A stretch of 64,000 nucleotides of DNA, taken from NCBI GenBank assembly GCA_963749605.1, contig CAVVNN010000002.1:1130819-1194818 (forward strand), given 5' to 3'. The position numbers and the translations under genes are program-made. The notes beneath the pieces are model-generated. The model ran no database searches. It was not told where the DNA came from and saw only the letters and a program-made list of their open reading frames with translations. Shown here piece by piece: positions 26,667 to 34,726 of this stretch. Numbering within the stretch: the first letter of the stretch is position 1; each line of letters begins with the position of its first letter. Source of the DNA: CAVVNN01 sp963749605 (GTDB lineage Bacteria; Actinomycetota; Thermoleophilia; Solirubrobacterales; 70-9).

Positions 26667-27101
26667 ATGGACAAGCTGCCTCGCATAAAGCTCAGCGGCG
26701 ACCTGGAGGGCGACTACGTCGTCCTCGCAGAGCACGCCGGCGGCGTGCTGAAGATCGCGCCGGCGCAGCCGGGCGGGGCACCCGTGGTCGTGGCGCTGGA
26801 GCAGACCTGCACCGCCTGCCCCTCCCAGTGGGAGGGAACCCTGGAGGACGGGCGCTCGCTATATGCGCGCTATCGCGGGGGGCTGCTCAGGGTCGGAATC
26901 GGCGAGAACGTCGAAGCCGCCCACACCAACAGCTTCCCCAAAACCGCTCTCTACTGCGAGCACATCGGCGACGGGCTCGACGGGTTCATGGGCTTCGAGG
27001 AACTGCGGGCTCACCTGTACGGGCTGCTGGACTTCCCCGAGGGGCTGGTCGTCGAGGGGCAGTCGGACTGGGGCTTCGCCGGCGCCGGGGAGGGTGGCTG
27101 A
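26667..27101 (+). CDS. Protein of unknown function with a CxxC-type motif
   Basis: 144 residues, soluble. Visible features: QTCTACPSQWEGTLEDGRSLYARYRGGLLRVGIG in pieces, with Cys spaced CxxC, and a conserved-looking centre TNSFPKTALYCEHIGDG. I recognise no family. It stands alone behind the recurrent upstream element, the same position taken by short genes at 36636 and 37980. Good coding bias supports expression. Confidence 0.72.
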   Translation: MDKLPRIKLSGDLEGDYVVLAEHAGGVLKIAPAQPGGAPVVVALEQTCTACPSQWEGTLEDGRSLYARYRGGLLRVGIGENVEAAHTNSFPKTALYCEHIGDGLDGFMGFEELRAHLYGLLDFPEGLVVEGQSDWGFAGAGEGG

Positions 27102-27125
27102 GCGCGAGCATGCCCAGCGGCTGCC
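27096..27125 (+). pseudogene. Remnant of an EREHAQRL-family gene start
   Basis: The first ten codons (VAEREHAQRL) match the beginnings of the genes at 38222 and 40193, where the same words also directly follow a gene behind the upstream element. Similarity ends after PDFEPQLE and the frame runs antisense into the GGDEF-EAL gene. Looks like a truncated third copy. Confidence 0.45.
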
Positions 27126-27137
27126 GGATTTCGAGCC

Positions 27138-29030
27138 TCAGCTCGAGTCCGTTTTGGCGCTTTGCGCCAGGGCAGGGGCGCCCTCGCCGGCCCAGCTCCG
27201 CAGGAACTCCTCGGTGGCGGCGACATCGAGAGGACGGGCGAGCAGGAAGCCCTGACCGCTGTCGCAGTCCTCGTCCCTGAGCAGCGAGAGCTCATGCTGT
27301 TGCTCGATCCCCTCGGCGAAGGTCTCGATCGAGAGGGCCTTGCCGAGCTGCACGAGGGAGTGGATCAGCGTCGCGCCCTCCTGGTTGCTGCTCAGCCCCG
27401 AGATGAACGAACGGTCGATCTTCAGCGAATCGACGGGGAACCGCTGCAGGTGGGCGAGCGAGGAGTAGCCGGTGCCGAAGTCGTCGATCGCGATCCGCAC
27501 GCCGAGCTGCTTGAGTGCGGTGAGCCGGTCGGCGGTCTCCTCGACGTTGCGCATCAGCATCGTCTCGGTGACCTCGATCGTCAGCGCATCGGGGTCGAGG
27601 CCGCTGCCCGAGAGCGCACCTTCGATGTCGTCCAGGAGCCGGTCGCTGTCGAGCTGGCGGCCGGAGACGTTGACGGCCATCCTGATCGGATACCCGGCGG
27701 CTCGCCAGGCGGCGCCCTGGGCGCAGGCCTGATCCAGGACCCACTTGCCGACCTCCACGATCAGGCCCGTCTCCTCGAGCAGCGGAATGAACTCGTCGGG
27801 TTGAAGGACGCCGCGCCTGGGGTGGCGCCAACGGACCAGGGCCTCCACCCCGGTCGGGCTCATGTCGCTGAGGTCGATCGTCGGCTGATAGGCGAGGAAG
27901 AACTCGTCCTTGTCGAGGGCTTCGCGCAGGTCCATCTCCAGTTCCACGCGGTTCTGAAGGGCGTCCTGCATATCGGTCTCGAACACGGCGTAGCGATGCT
28001 TGCCGTCCCACTTGGCCCGGTACATCGCGATGTCGGCACTGCGCAGGAGCTCCTCCGCCGAGGCCCGATCGCCCATCGCGATCCCGATGCTCGCCGTCAC
28101 GCTGACGCGGGTCTGCTTGCCCATTCCCAGCTTGAACGGCTGCCTCAGCGCTTCGAGCAGGCGCTCGGCGACCAGCTCGGGGCCCGCCGCCAGCGAGAGC
28201 TCCTCGGAGATCACCACGAACTCGTCGCCGCCGAGGCGCCCCAGCGCGTCGGAGTCGCGAACCACGCCGCCGAGCCTGGCGGCGACCGCGCGCAGCAGCT
28301 CGTCGCCGACGGCGTGGCCGAACGTGTCGTTGATGTCCTTGAAGTTGTCGAGGTCGATGAACAGGGCCGCCACCGGCGTTTGACTGCGACGCGAGCGGGC
28401 GATCATCTGCTCGACGCGGTCGAGGATGAGGGTGCGGTTGGGGAGGCCGGTCAACGCGTCGTGTGTGGCGAGGAAGGAGAGCTCCTCCTCGCGCCGCACC
28501 AGCTCCTCATCCGTTCGCTGGCGCTCGAGCTCGAAGCTCTCACACATCCGCAGCAGGCTGAACTCGAGGCTCAGCTGCAGCATGTTCAGCGCCTCCGAGA
28601 GCGCCTTGGGTGAGGCGTCCAGGCGCGCGGCGCTCTCCCTCAGCACCTCGGCCATCGTGTTGCGCCACCAATAGCAGCGCCAGGTCACCTCGTTGAGGGA
28701 GGCCGCGCGGTGGACGGCCAGCTCGCCGAAGATCTCCCAGGTCTCCCGGCCGGTCTCGATCGCCGCCTCCATGCCTTCGCCTTCCATCCAGCGGGCCACC
28801 GCAGATGTGGAGCTGCGGCTGATCCGCTCGAAGCTGTCCTGAACAACGGCGTCGACGACGTGGTCGGGTCCCGTGGTTCGCGCCACGGTCAGATCGAGCA
28901 CGTCCTCGGTGCGCGCCCTCAGCGCTTCGCCGAGACGACGGAGGTCCTCCTCGGACTCCTCCGTCGGGGCGAACGGCGGCGCCGGCGCCGCCAATGCCTT
29001 CGCTCCCGAATTCGAACGCTCGGCAGACAT
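27138..29030 (-). CDS. GGDEF-EAL bifunctional c-di-GMP enzyme
   Basis: 630 residues: an N-terminal helical region of about 190 residues ending in a coiled linker (ELERQRTDEELVRREEELSFL), then a GGDEF domain with intact RLGGDEFVVISE near residue 264, then an EAL domain with EALVRWRHP near 395, ETMLMRN, DDFGTGYSSL and DRSFI. Catalytic motifs of both domains are present, so it may both make and degrade cyclic di-GMP; no RxxD inhibitory site stands out. No membrane helix. Possibly senses through the N-terminal helical bundle. Stands alone. Confidence 0.95.
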   Translation of the reverse strand: MSAERSNSGAKALAAPAPPFAPTEESEEDLRRLGEALRARTEDVLDLTVARTTGPDHVVDAVVQDSFERISRSSTSAVARWMEGEGMEAAIETGRETWEIFGELAVHRAASLNEVTWRCYWWRNTMAEVLRESAARLDASPKALSEALNMLQLSLEFSLLRMCESFELERQRTDEELVRREEELSFLATHDALTGLPNRTLILDRVEQMIARSRRSQTPVAALFIDLDNFKDINDTFGHAVGDELLRAVAARLGGVVRDSDALGRLGGDEFVVISEELSLAAGPELVAERLLEALRQPFKLGMGKQTRVSVTASIGIAMGDRASAEELLRSADIAMYRAKWDGKHRYAVFETDMQDALQNRVELEMDLREALDKDEFFLAYQPTIDLSDMSPTGVEALVRWRHPRRGVLQPDEFIPLLEETGLIVEVGKWVLDQACAQGAAWRAAGYPIRMAVNVSGRQLDSDRLLDDIEGALSGSGLDPDALTIEVTETMLMRNVEETADRLTALKQLGVRIAIDDFGTGYSSLAHLQRFPVDSLKIDRSFISGLSSNQEGATLIHSLVQLGKALSIETFAEGIEQQHELSLLRDEDCDSGQGFLLARPLDVAATEEFLRSWAGEGAPALAQSAKTDSS

Positions 29031-29175
29031 CTCAACTTGAGCAATCGGCTGGCGGCGCCGATTACTTGAGGCCGATCCTCACGCCTGGACAGGCGATCTT
29101 GCTCGCCACCGTGCTCGCTTGTCGTGGCCACGAGATGCGCAAACGCCGGGGGCGGCCGGACGATCATTGACGCGC

Positions 29176-29181
29176 TACGAT
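29176..29181 (+). promoter_or_regulatory. -10-like TACGAT, 7 bases before ATG
   Basis: TANNNT hexamer exactly 7 bases before the ATG at 29189 with no room for a ribosome site, the leaderless arrangement seen at several genes here. Confidence 0.45.
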
Positions 29182-29188
29182 TTTTCGG

Positions 29189-29467
29189 ATGGCGAGTGAC
29201 AGGACCTTCTCGAGTGACGAGGCCCGCCAAAATGGCGAGCGCATCGGCATCGATTGGTCATCGGCCCCCTTCGACGTTGAGGAGTTCCGCACCGGCATGA
29301 ACGTCGAGTTGGAGCACGGATTGCGTGACCTCGCCACAAACGTGACCGACGACGACCCCGCCGTCACCGCCAAGATCGCCCTCGCCCATCTCAACGAGTT
29401 CCCCGACTACTACACGCGCCTCACGCGCATGGAGGCCGAAGCCGAGCGCGACCACGGCCGCGAGTGA
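29189..29467 (+). CDS. DUF5661-like small protein
   Basis: 92 residues matching a recognisable small family: RIGIDWSSAPFDVEEFRTGMNVELEHG followed by AKIALAHLNEFPDYYTRL and a C-terminal MEAEAERDHG (quoted in parts). The HLNEFPDYY block is the hallmark. Function of the family is unknown; it is found near stress and metal genes in various bacteria. Probably leaderless. Confidence 0.86.
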   Translation: MASDRTFSSDEARQNGERIGIDWSSAPFDVEEFRTGMNVELEHGLRDLATNVTDDDPAVTAKIALAHLNEFPDYYTRLTRMEAEAERDHGRE

Positions 29468-29487
29468 GCGGCGCTAGGCGTTCGCCT

Positions 29488-29706
29488 ATGGACAACGCTC
29501 CCGAGCGGATCCTGAACGCCGCCTATGCCGCCTTCAATGCCCGCGACCTCGATGCTGCTATTGAGCTGATGCATCCCGAGGTTGACTGGCCCAATGCCTG
29601 GGAGGGCGGTCGGGCCATCGGGCGCGAGGCGGTTCTCGACTACTGGAGCCGCCAGTATCGGCTGGAGGGCGAACTGATCGTGAGGATGGACGTGCTGGAC
29701 TCGTAG
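29488..29706 (+). CDS. SnoaL/NTF2-like protein with internal deletion
   Basis: 72 residues. It starts as a SnoaL-like domain (ILNAAYAAFNARDLDAAIELMHPEVDWPNAWEGG, in parts; GREAVLDYWSRQ) and ends with what is usually the last strand of the fold (ELIVRMDVLDS). Normal domains are 110-130 residues, so about 45 central residues are missing, with the frame kept. Either a decaying gene or a minimal derivative. The related full-length gene at 31724 gives the comparison. Confidence 0.66.
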   Translation: MDNAPERILNAAYAAFNARDLDAAIELMHPEVDWPNAWEGGRAIGREAVLDYWSRQYRLEGELIVRMDVLDS

Positions 29707-29747
29707 GCGAGGCTGGTCGGTCTCCTCGCCTAACCTCAAGGAGCGCC

Positions 29748-30230
29748 ATGCCCTCGCTCGGACAGCTCACCACCTCGAGCTCGCAGTTCGCCAACAAGCG
29801 CGGCATTTACCTTGGGCGCCGCTCAACGAAGTTCCATGTGGCTCTTTACCGGCGCTCCGGCGGCAGGATCGGCGGAAATATCCCCGGCTGGCCCGAGGCC
29901 AGGATCCTCTTGGTCGACCACACTGGCGCCAAGAGCGGTGCGAAGCGGACGTCTCCGGTGATGTACCTCGAGGACGGCGACGCCATCGTCGTGATGGCCT
30001 CGAAGGCCGGCCAGCCAACACATCCTGCGTGGTTTCATAACCTCAAGGCGAACCCGGACACCACGATTCAGATCGGCTCGGTGGTTCGCGAAGTCCGCGC
30101 CCGCATCGCGACCGACGAGGAGCGCGATCGCCTCTGGTCGAAGTTCGTGGCGATGTACCCCGGATCCGAGTTCTACGAGCGCAACGCGAAGGGCCGGAAG
30201 ATCCCGATCGTGATCCTCGACCCGCGGTAG
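29748..30230 (+). CDS. Deazaflavin (F420)-dependent nitroreductase-family protein
   Basis: 160 residues of the Ddn/DUF385 type: IPGWPEARILLVDHTGAKSG, RTSPVMYLEDGDAIVVMASKAG and HPAWFHNLKANPDTTIQIG (in parts) match the split beta-barrel that binds F420. Such proteins reduce quinones or nitro compounds in actinobacteria. A ribosome site AAGGAG lies 5 to 7 bases before the ATG. Confidence 0.87.
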   Translation: MPSLGQLTTSSSQFANKRGIYLGRRSTKFHVALYRRSGGRIGGNIPGWPEARILLVDHTGAKSGAKRTSPVMYLEDGDAIVVMASKAGQPTHPAWFHNLKANPDTTIQIGSVVREVRARIATDEERDRLWSKFVAMYPGSEFYERNAKGRKIPIVILDPR

Positions 30231-30463
30231 TAAGCGTCGGGGAGGCCTTATTGCGCGGCATCGTCGCGTCGCTGGTGAAGACGATGGTGTAGTGCTCCAT
30301 GTCGGAGGCCAGCAGCTGGTTATGGACCAGCTGCTGGTCGAGCACGTCGTCGGTGACGAGTACGCAGCGCTCGCCGGCGGCGCGGCGCAGGACTTGCTGG
30401 GCACCCGTGTATCGAGGGCGGCTCGACTCAAGTCGGGGTTGGCTTCGTCCGATTTCCTTCGGG
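30231..30463. other. Intergenic stretch with an unassigned coding-like fragment
   Basis: On the minus strand the frame from about 30440 to 30250 reads CVLVTDDVLDQQLVHNQLLA and then MEHYTIVFTSDAT, which looks like part of a real protein, but it has no convincing start and runs antisense into the 29748 gene. A fragment of a lost gene is likely. The plus strand is also open here. Confidence 0.35.
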
Positions 30464-30727
30464 ATGGAGACTTCGGCACTGCCCACGGAAGCGGGGCCGG
30501 TTCCCGATCGAATCGGGATCTGGCCGATGGACGATGGCCGTTATGGCCTCGACGCGACCTTCCAGGGGGCGAGCGGTTATGAGCGGGCCGAGCGACATGA
30601 GGGCAGCCTCAAGCGGGGTCGCGTCCGCTACTCGCTGCGCCAGGAGCTGGACGGTGGTTGGACGCTTCGCTTCGGGCCCCTGAGCGCGGCCGAGGTCGGG
30701 GCCGCCCTGGGTGCGTTCGTGCGCTAG
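30464..30727 (+). CDS. Small protein of unknown function
   Basis: 87 residues from ATG 30464; ATG 30527 is an alternative giving 66 residues. The C-terminal half (RVRYSLRQELDGGWTLRFGP then AAEVGAALGAFVR) looks like a compact beta-helix fold. No family recognised. Followed after 54 bases by the thioredoxin-like pair. Confidence 0.55.
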   Translation: METSALPTEAGPVPDRIGIWPMDDGRYGLDATFQGASGYERAERHEGSLKRGRVRYSLRQELDGGWTLRFGPLSAAEVGAALGAFVR

Positions 30728-30781
30728 CCGAGTTCCCCGGTCTCAAGGGTCGCCAGTTCGTGTCCTGACTAACCTTGCACG

Positions 30782-31159
30782 GTGCCGTCGTGGACCCCCC
30801 ACGTGGAATTGCTCTGGTGGGCCGGCTGCCCGAGCTGGGAGGAGGCGGTCGGAGTCGTCCGCGACGAGATGGCGGCCGCAGGCCTCGACCCGGATGGGCT
30901 CGAGGTGCGTGAGCTGCGCACGGACGAGGAGGCCGCACGGCAGCGCTTCCCCGGTTCGCCGACGATCCGCGTCGAGGGTCGCGATGTCCAGGACCCAGGC
31001 GAGGAGCCGATCGGCCTCAGCTGCCGCGTCTACCGATTGCGCGACGGAAGGATCTCCGCCCTCCCCGACCCGGCCGATGTGCGCGACGCCCTGCGGTCCC
31101 CGATCCTCGTCCCCGGCGCGGAGCCCCAAGGTGGCGCGAAGCAGGAGGCAAAGGGGTGA
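30782..31159 (+). CDS. Thioredoxin-fold protein with single active-site cysteine
   Basis: 125 residues: VELLWWAGCPSWEEAV, then RFPGSPTIRVEGRDVQDPG and GLSCRVYRL. The family normally has a cysteine in the motif GCPxx followed by a second reactive one elsewhere; here the first site is CPSW and the other Cys is in the GLSCRVY block. GTG start with TAACCT 6 bases upstream, likely leaderless. The stop overlaps the next start, forming a two-gene redox operon. Confidence 0.76.
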   Translation: MPSWTPHVELLWWAGCPSWEEAVGVVRDEMAAAGLDPDGLEVRELRTDEEAARQRFPGSPTIRVEGRDVQDPGEEPIGLSCRVYRLRDGRISALPDPADVRDALRSPILVPGAEPQGGAKQEAKG

Positions 31160-31692
31160 GCGCGGGTGGGATCGGGATCGGGGACGCCGCGCCGGCCCTG
31201 GAACTGCCCGACACCGAGGGCCACGCCACGAGCCTGCCGGCGCCTGGAGAGGCGCAGGCGACGGTGGTGGTGTGGACCTGCAACCACTGCCCCTACGCGC
31301 TCGCCTGGCACGACCGCCTCACTGCGACTGCGCGCGAGTACGCCAATCGCGGCGTCCGCTTCTTGGCGGTCAACTCCAACGACGCCGAGCGCTACCCGGC
31401 CGACTCGCCGCAGGCGATGGCCGCGCGCTACGACGCCGAGGAGTGGGGAATGCCCTACCTGCACGACGCGACACAGGGGGTCGCCAGGGCCTACGGCGCC
31501 CGCACCACCCCCGACGTCTTCGTCTTCGACTCCGATCTGCTCCTGCGCTACCGCGGCGCCCCGGATGCCGACCACCAGGATCCCTCCCAGGGAGCTGCCT
31601 GGCTGCGCTCCGCCCTGGAGGCGATCCTCAGCGGCGCCGATCCCGACCCGGCCGAAACCGAGCCGATCGGCTGTTCGATCAAGTGGCGCTGA
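31156..31692 (+). CDS. Thioredoxin-like redoxin with CNHCP motif
   Basis: 178 residues of the AhpC/TSA-Redoxin type: PALELPDTEGHATSLP, active site VWTCNHCPYALAWHDR, VNSNDAERYPADSP, TTPDVFVFDSDLLLRYRG. The extra C-terminal PIGCSIKW block is characteristic of this subgroup. No signal peptide, so cytoplasmic. Probably handles peroxide or disulfide stress with the preceding gene, whose stop its GTG overlaps. Confidence 0.88.
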   Translation: MSAGGIGIGDAAPALELPDTEGHATSLPAPGEAQATVVVWTCNHCPYALAWHDRLTATAREYANRGVRFLAVNSNDAERYPADSPQAMAARYDAEEWGMPYLHDATQGVARAYGARTTPDVFVFDSDLLLRYRGAPDADHQDPSQGAAWLRSALEAILSGADPDPAETEPIGCSIKWR

Positions 31693-31723
31693 CGGCGGCA
31701 GCTTGCCGGAGCAATCGCCCGAA

Positions 31724-32104
31724 TCAGTCCCGGGTGTCCGGACGGTAGCCGGAGCACAGCACCCGCATCCAGCCGATCTTGCCGTCGCGGGGCGACAGAT
31801 ACGCCTGTTGTTCGATCAGGAAGCGGCCTTCGGGGTTGCGGACGCTGAACCGGTAGCCGACCCGCTCGCGATCGGCGAAGGAGTCGGTCTCCAGCTTCTC
31901 GAGCGCCTGGATCTCATCGGAGTCTTCGAACCAGACGCGGAGCACCCCCGAGATCACCGCGGCGGGGTCGCTCGCCTCCCAATTGCGCCTCGGGGTCAGC
32001 CCCTTGAAGTCGACCTCGGGGTGCAGGAGATCGCGGATCCGGTCGAAATCCTTGGCGGCGAGGGCCTGGGCGAACTCGGCGCCGAGTGTGGCGGTTTCCG
32101 GCAC
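31724..32104 (-). CDS. SnoaL/NTF2-like protein
   Basis: 126 residues, complete fold: FAQALAAKDFDRIRDLLHPEVDFKGL, then SGVLRVWFEDSDEI, VGYRFSVRNPEGRFLIEQQAYLS (in parts) and a final strand IGWMRVLCSG. Members bind small hydrophobic ligands or act as polyketide cyclases; catalytic residues are not conserved enough to choose. Convergent with the redoxin operon. Confidence 0.82.
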   Translation of the reverse strand: MPETATLGAEFAQALAAKDFDRIRDLLHPEVDFKGLTPRRNWEASDPAAVISGVLRVWFEDSDEIQALEKLETDSFADRERVGYRFSVRNPEGRFLIEQQAYLSPRDGKIGWMRVLCSGYRPDTRD

Positions 32105-32229
32105 GCGCGAATCGTCGCGCCCGGCAGCCGCCGTGTCAATCGCCGCCGAACCGGCCCTGCGGATCGACGGGCCTTGTCAGCCGCCCTAGAGTCCGTTGAG
32201 CACATCCGTTCGGTCCAAGGAGGAACCCC

Positions 32230-32625
32230 ATGCCTGCCACCGCGTCCCTGATCAGCGGCGTCGACTTCGTCTCGGCGCCGACGCGCGACCTCGCCGCCGC
32301 GATGAAGTTCTACGGCGAGACGCTCGGAATGCCGCGTTCTATGTACATCGAGGGCAAACCGTTCGCCGAGTTCGAGACGGGGAGCCTGACGATCGGCGTG
32401 ATCGAACCGGAGAAGATGGGCCTCGAGTACGCGCCCAACCGAAACCACATCGCGCTCCACGTCGAGGACGTGGCAAGCGCTCGCGCCGAGCTGGAGGCCC
32501 GCGGCGTGGCCTTCGAGGGCGAGATATTCGACACGGGCGTCTGCCACATGGCGTTCTTCTCCGATCCCGACGGCAACGCGCTGATGCTGCACCACCGCTA
32601 CGCACCGCGCGAGGCGCAGGCGTAG
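32230..32625 (+). CDS. VOC-family (glyoxalase-like) protein
   Basis: 131 residues, one VOC module pair: GVDFVSAPTRDLAAAMKFYGETLGMP, FETGSLTIGVIEPE, NHIALHVEDVASARAELEARG (in parts) and FFSDPDGNALMLHHRYAP. Metal-site residues H in NHIALHV and E/H in the last strand are placed as in dioxygenase or resistance members. Strong ribosome site AAGGAGG 7 bases before ATG. Confidence 0.91.
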   Translation: MPATASLISGVDFVSAPTRDLAAAMKFYGETLGMPRSMYIEGKPFAEFETGSLTIGVIEPEKMGLEYAPNRNHIALHVEDVASARAELEARGVAFEGEIFDTGVCHMAFFSDPDGNALMLHHRYAPREAQA

Positions 32626-32634
32626 TCAGCGCAA

Positions 32635-33753
32635 TCAGCGGTGCTTCTTGCGGTGCGTCTTGACCTTCACGCACTTGAGCTTGCCGTGGACCCTGCGCTT
32701 CTTGAAGCCCCTGCGGCACTTGAGGGGCTTCTTGTGTGGAACGGTCGCCGCCGCAATCTGCACGGCGTTGCTGGTCGCCGTGTTCGAGCCGTAGCTGTTG
32801 AACGCCGTCACCCGACAGGCGATGGAAGCGCCCAGGTCGGTGCTCTGGACGAGGTATGTGCTGGTGGTCAGTCCGATCGGGGTGCCGTTGCGCAGCCATT
32901 TGTAGGAGTAGGAGGTGGGGTTGTTGCTCCAATCCCCGGTCGAGCAGAAGAGGGTATCGCCGGGCGAAGGCGTACCCGAGAGCTGCGGAGCCCCGATGCT
33001 GGCGGGCCAAAGCGCGGAGACTGGGACCAGCTGGGCGTTGATGTTCGGGGTCGTCGTCGAAACGGTCGTCGAAACTGGGTCGGCTAGGGCGAAGGTCGGC
33101 TTGTCGTTGTAGTACTGGGTGACGTAACCCGAGCTTTCGTTTTCCGCCCAGAATTCGACCTTGTATTCGCCGGTTGGCAGGCCGGCGAGCGTGTATTGGC
33201 CGCTGGTGTTGGTGTACGTGCAGGCGACGAATTTGAATGCTCCCTTTTCCAACGCGCAGACTTCGACTTCTTTGATCGCCGCGTGGGTCGAGGCGTCGGC
33301 CACTGTGCCAGCAATCTGACCGCCTTCTTTCATTTCGGCGTCGATGCCGGTGACAGCTGTGCTGCCAACCGGGACTGCTTCGGCGTCGGCAAAGGTCGAT
33401 TTGGCGCTGTAGAACTGGGTGATGTAGTTGAGGCCTCCGAAGTCGGCGAAGAAGGCGACTTTGTATTCGCCGCTCGTCAGATTGGGGATGGTGTATTCGC
33501 CTTCTTCGTCGGTGAAGGCGCATTCTTCATATTCTTCGTGCGCGACGTTGTAGGGGCACGCCGCGGCGCCTTCGATCGGATTAGTGGTGGAGGCGGCGGT
33601 CACGGTGCCTCCGATCGAGCCGCCCGCAACCGCGCTCGCGGACGACGGCGCGAGGAGCGCGCTGGCGGCCACAATCGCCAGCACCATCAGGATCGCCCTG
33701 GGGACGGGCACGGGCTTGGTCGTGGTGAGACTCCCTGCTCTGATCAGATCCAC
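32635..33753 (-). CDS. Secreted protein with two Cna-B-like repeats and an Ig-like domain
   Basis: 372 residues: Sec signal (ILMVLAIVAASALLAPSSASA), two tandem carboxypeptidase-regulatory/Cna-B-like domains each ending in GEYKVxFxA..GxxYxTQxY (residues about 45-130 and 140-230), an Ig-like domain (GDTLFCSTGDWSNNPTSYSY), and a tail with Cys and Lys/Arg (CRRGFKKRRVHGKLKCVKVK). The tail could bind anionic cell wall polymer. Codon use is richer in GAA/TTC than the neighbours, as in the other large secreted genes of the window. Confidence 0.86.
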   Translation of the reverse strand: MDLIRAGSLTTTKPVPVPRAILMVLAIVAASALLAPSSASAVAGGSIGGTVTAASTTNPIEGAAACPYNVAHEEYEECAFTDEEGEYTIPNLTSGEYKVAFFADFGGLNYITQFYSAKSTFADAEAVPVGSTAVTGIDAEMKEGGQIAGTVADASTHAAIKEVEVCALEKGAFKFVACTYTNTSGQYTLAGLPTGEYKVEFWAENESSGYVTQYYNDKPTFALADPVSTTVSTTTPNINAQLVPVSALWPASIGAPQLSGTPSPGDTLFCSTGDWSNNPTSYSYKWLRNGTPIGLTTSTYLVQSTDLGASIACRVTAFNSYGSNTATSNAVQIAAATVPHKKPLKCRRGFKKRRVHGKLKCVKVKTHRKKHR

Positions 33754-33943
33754 GATTCCTCCATGTTCGGTTCGCGGGCGAGCGCATCCGATTGCTCAGC
33801 GGCGAGCAGGCTATCAGCGCGGTGAGGGGTTGCCGGCGGGCTCAGAGATCCCTGCAATCCGGCAGTTCAGGCTCGGATTTGCAGGGATAGGCGACCGCGC
33901 CTCGTGAAAGAACCCCCAGAGGTTGACCTGCAGAGAGCGTCGC

Positions 33944-34726
33944 TCAGCCGCGGCGCGGCGGCCACGGGAAGAACGCGCTTGTGCGGGCGACGTAGTCCGC
34001 GTAACCCTTGCGCCGCTTGATCAACGAGCGCTCGAGCAGGGCGGCGCCGCTGACCCGGATCAGCAGGACGGACATGACCGCAGGGCCAACAGCCGTCCAC
34101 CACGCGCCGGTGGCCAGCGCGACGAGCCAGATGCCCCACCACACGCAGAAATCGCCGAAGTAGTTCGGGTGGCGCGTGTAGCGCCACAGCCCGCGGTCCA
34201 TCACCTTTCCGCGATTCGCCGGATCGGCCTTGAAGCGCGCGAGCTGGAGGTCGCCGACCGCCTCGAACGCGAGCCCGACGGACCAGAGCGCAGCACCGGC
34301 CCAGTCGAGCGGGCCGAGGCCGGAAGGCGTGGGGTCGGTCATCGCGACCTGCACCGGGAGAGAGACGATCCAGATCAGCGCGCCCTGCAGCCAGAACACG
34401 ACGACCAGGCTGCGCAGCGGCCAGCGCTCGCCGTGGCGGCGGCGCATCGCCGCGTAGCGGCGGTCCTCCCCCGTGCCGAGGTTGCGGCGGGCGAGATAGC
34501 CGGTCAGGCGAAGGCCCCAGACCGTCACCAGCACCGCCAGGAGCAGGCGGCGCTCGTAGCTCCCGTCCGCCAGGGCGAAGCCGGCCCATGCGACGACGAC
34601 GAAGCCGCTGCCCCAGAAGACGTCGACGATCGAGGTGTCGCGCACCGCCACGCTCACCGCCCACAGCGCCGTGACGAGCACGAGCACGAGACCCGCCTCG
34701 ACCGCCAGCAGGCCCGGAGTGCTCAT
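33944..34726 (-). CDS. DUF1295-family membrane oxidoreductase (steroid 5-alpha-reductase-like)
   Basis: 260 residues, seven or so helices, ending with the family signature LWRYTRHPNYFGDFCVWWG and GYADYVARTSAFFPWPP. Proteins of this group reduce double bonds in lipids with NADPH. ATG at 34726 overlaps the stop of the acyltransferase upstream, so the two are one lipid-related operon. Confidence 0.87.
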   Translation of the reverse strand: MSTPGLLAVEAGLVLVLVTALWAVSVAVRDTSIVDVFWGSGFVVVAWAGFALADGSYERRLLLAVLVTVWGLRLTGYLARRNLGTGEDRRYAAMRRRHGERWPLRSLVVVFWLQGALIWIVSLPVQVAMTDPTPSGLGPLDWAGAALWSVGLAFEAVGDLQLARFKADPANRGKVMDRGLWRYTRHPNYFGDFCVWWGIWLVALATGAWWTAVGPAVMSVLLIRVSGAALLERSLIKRRKGYADYVARTSAFFPWPPRRG

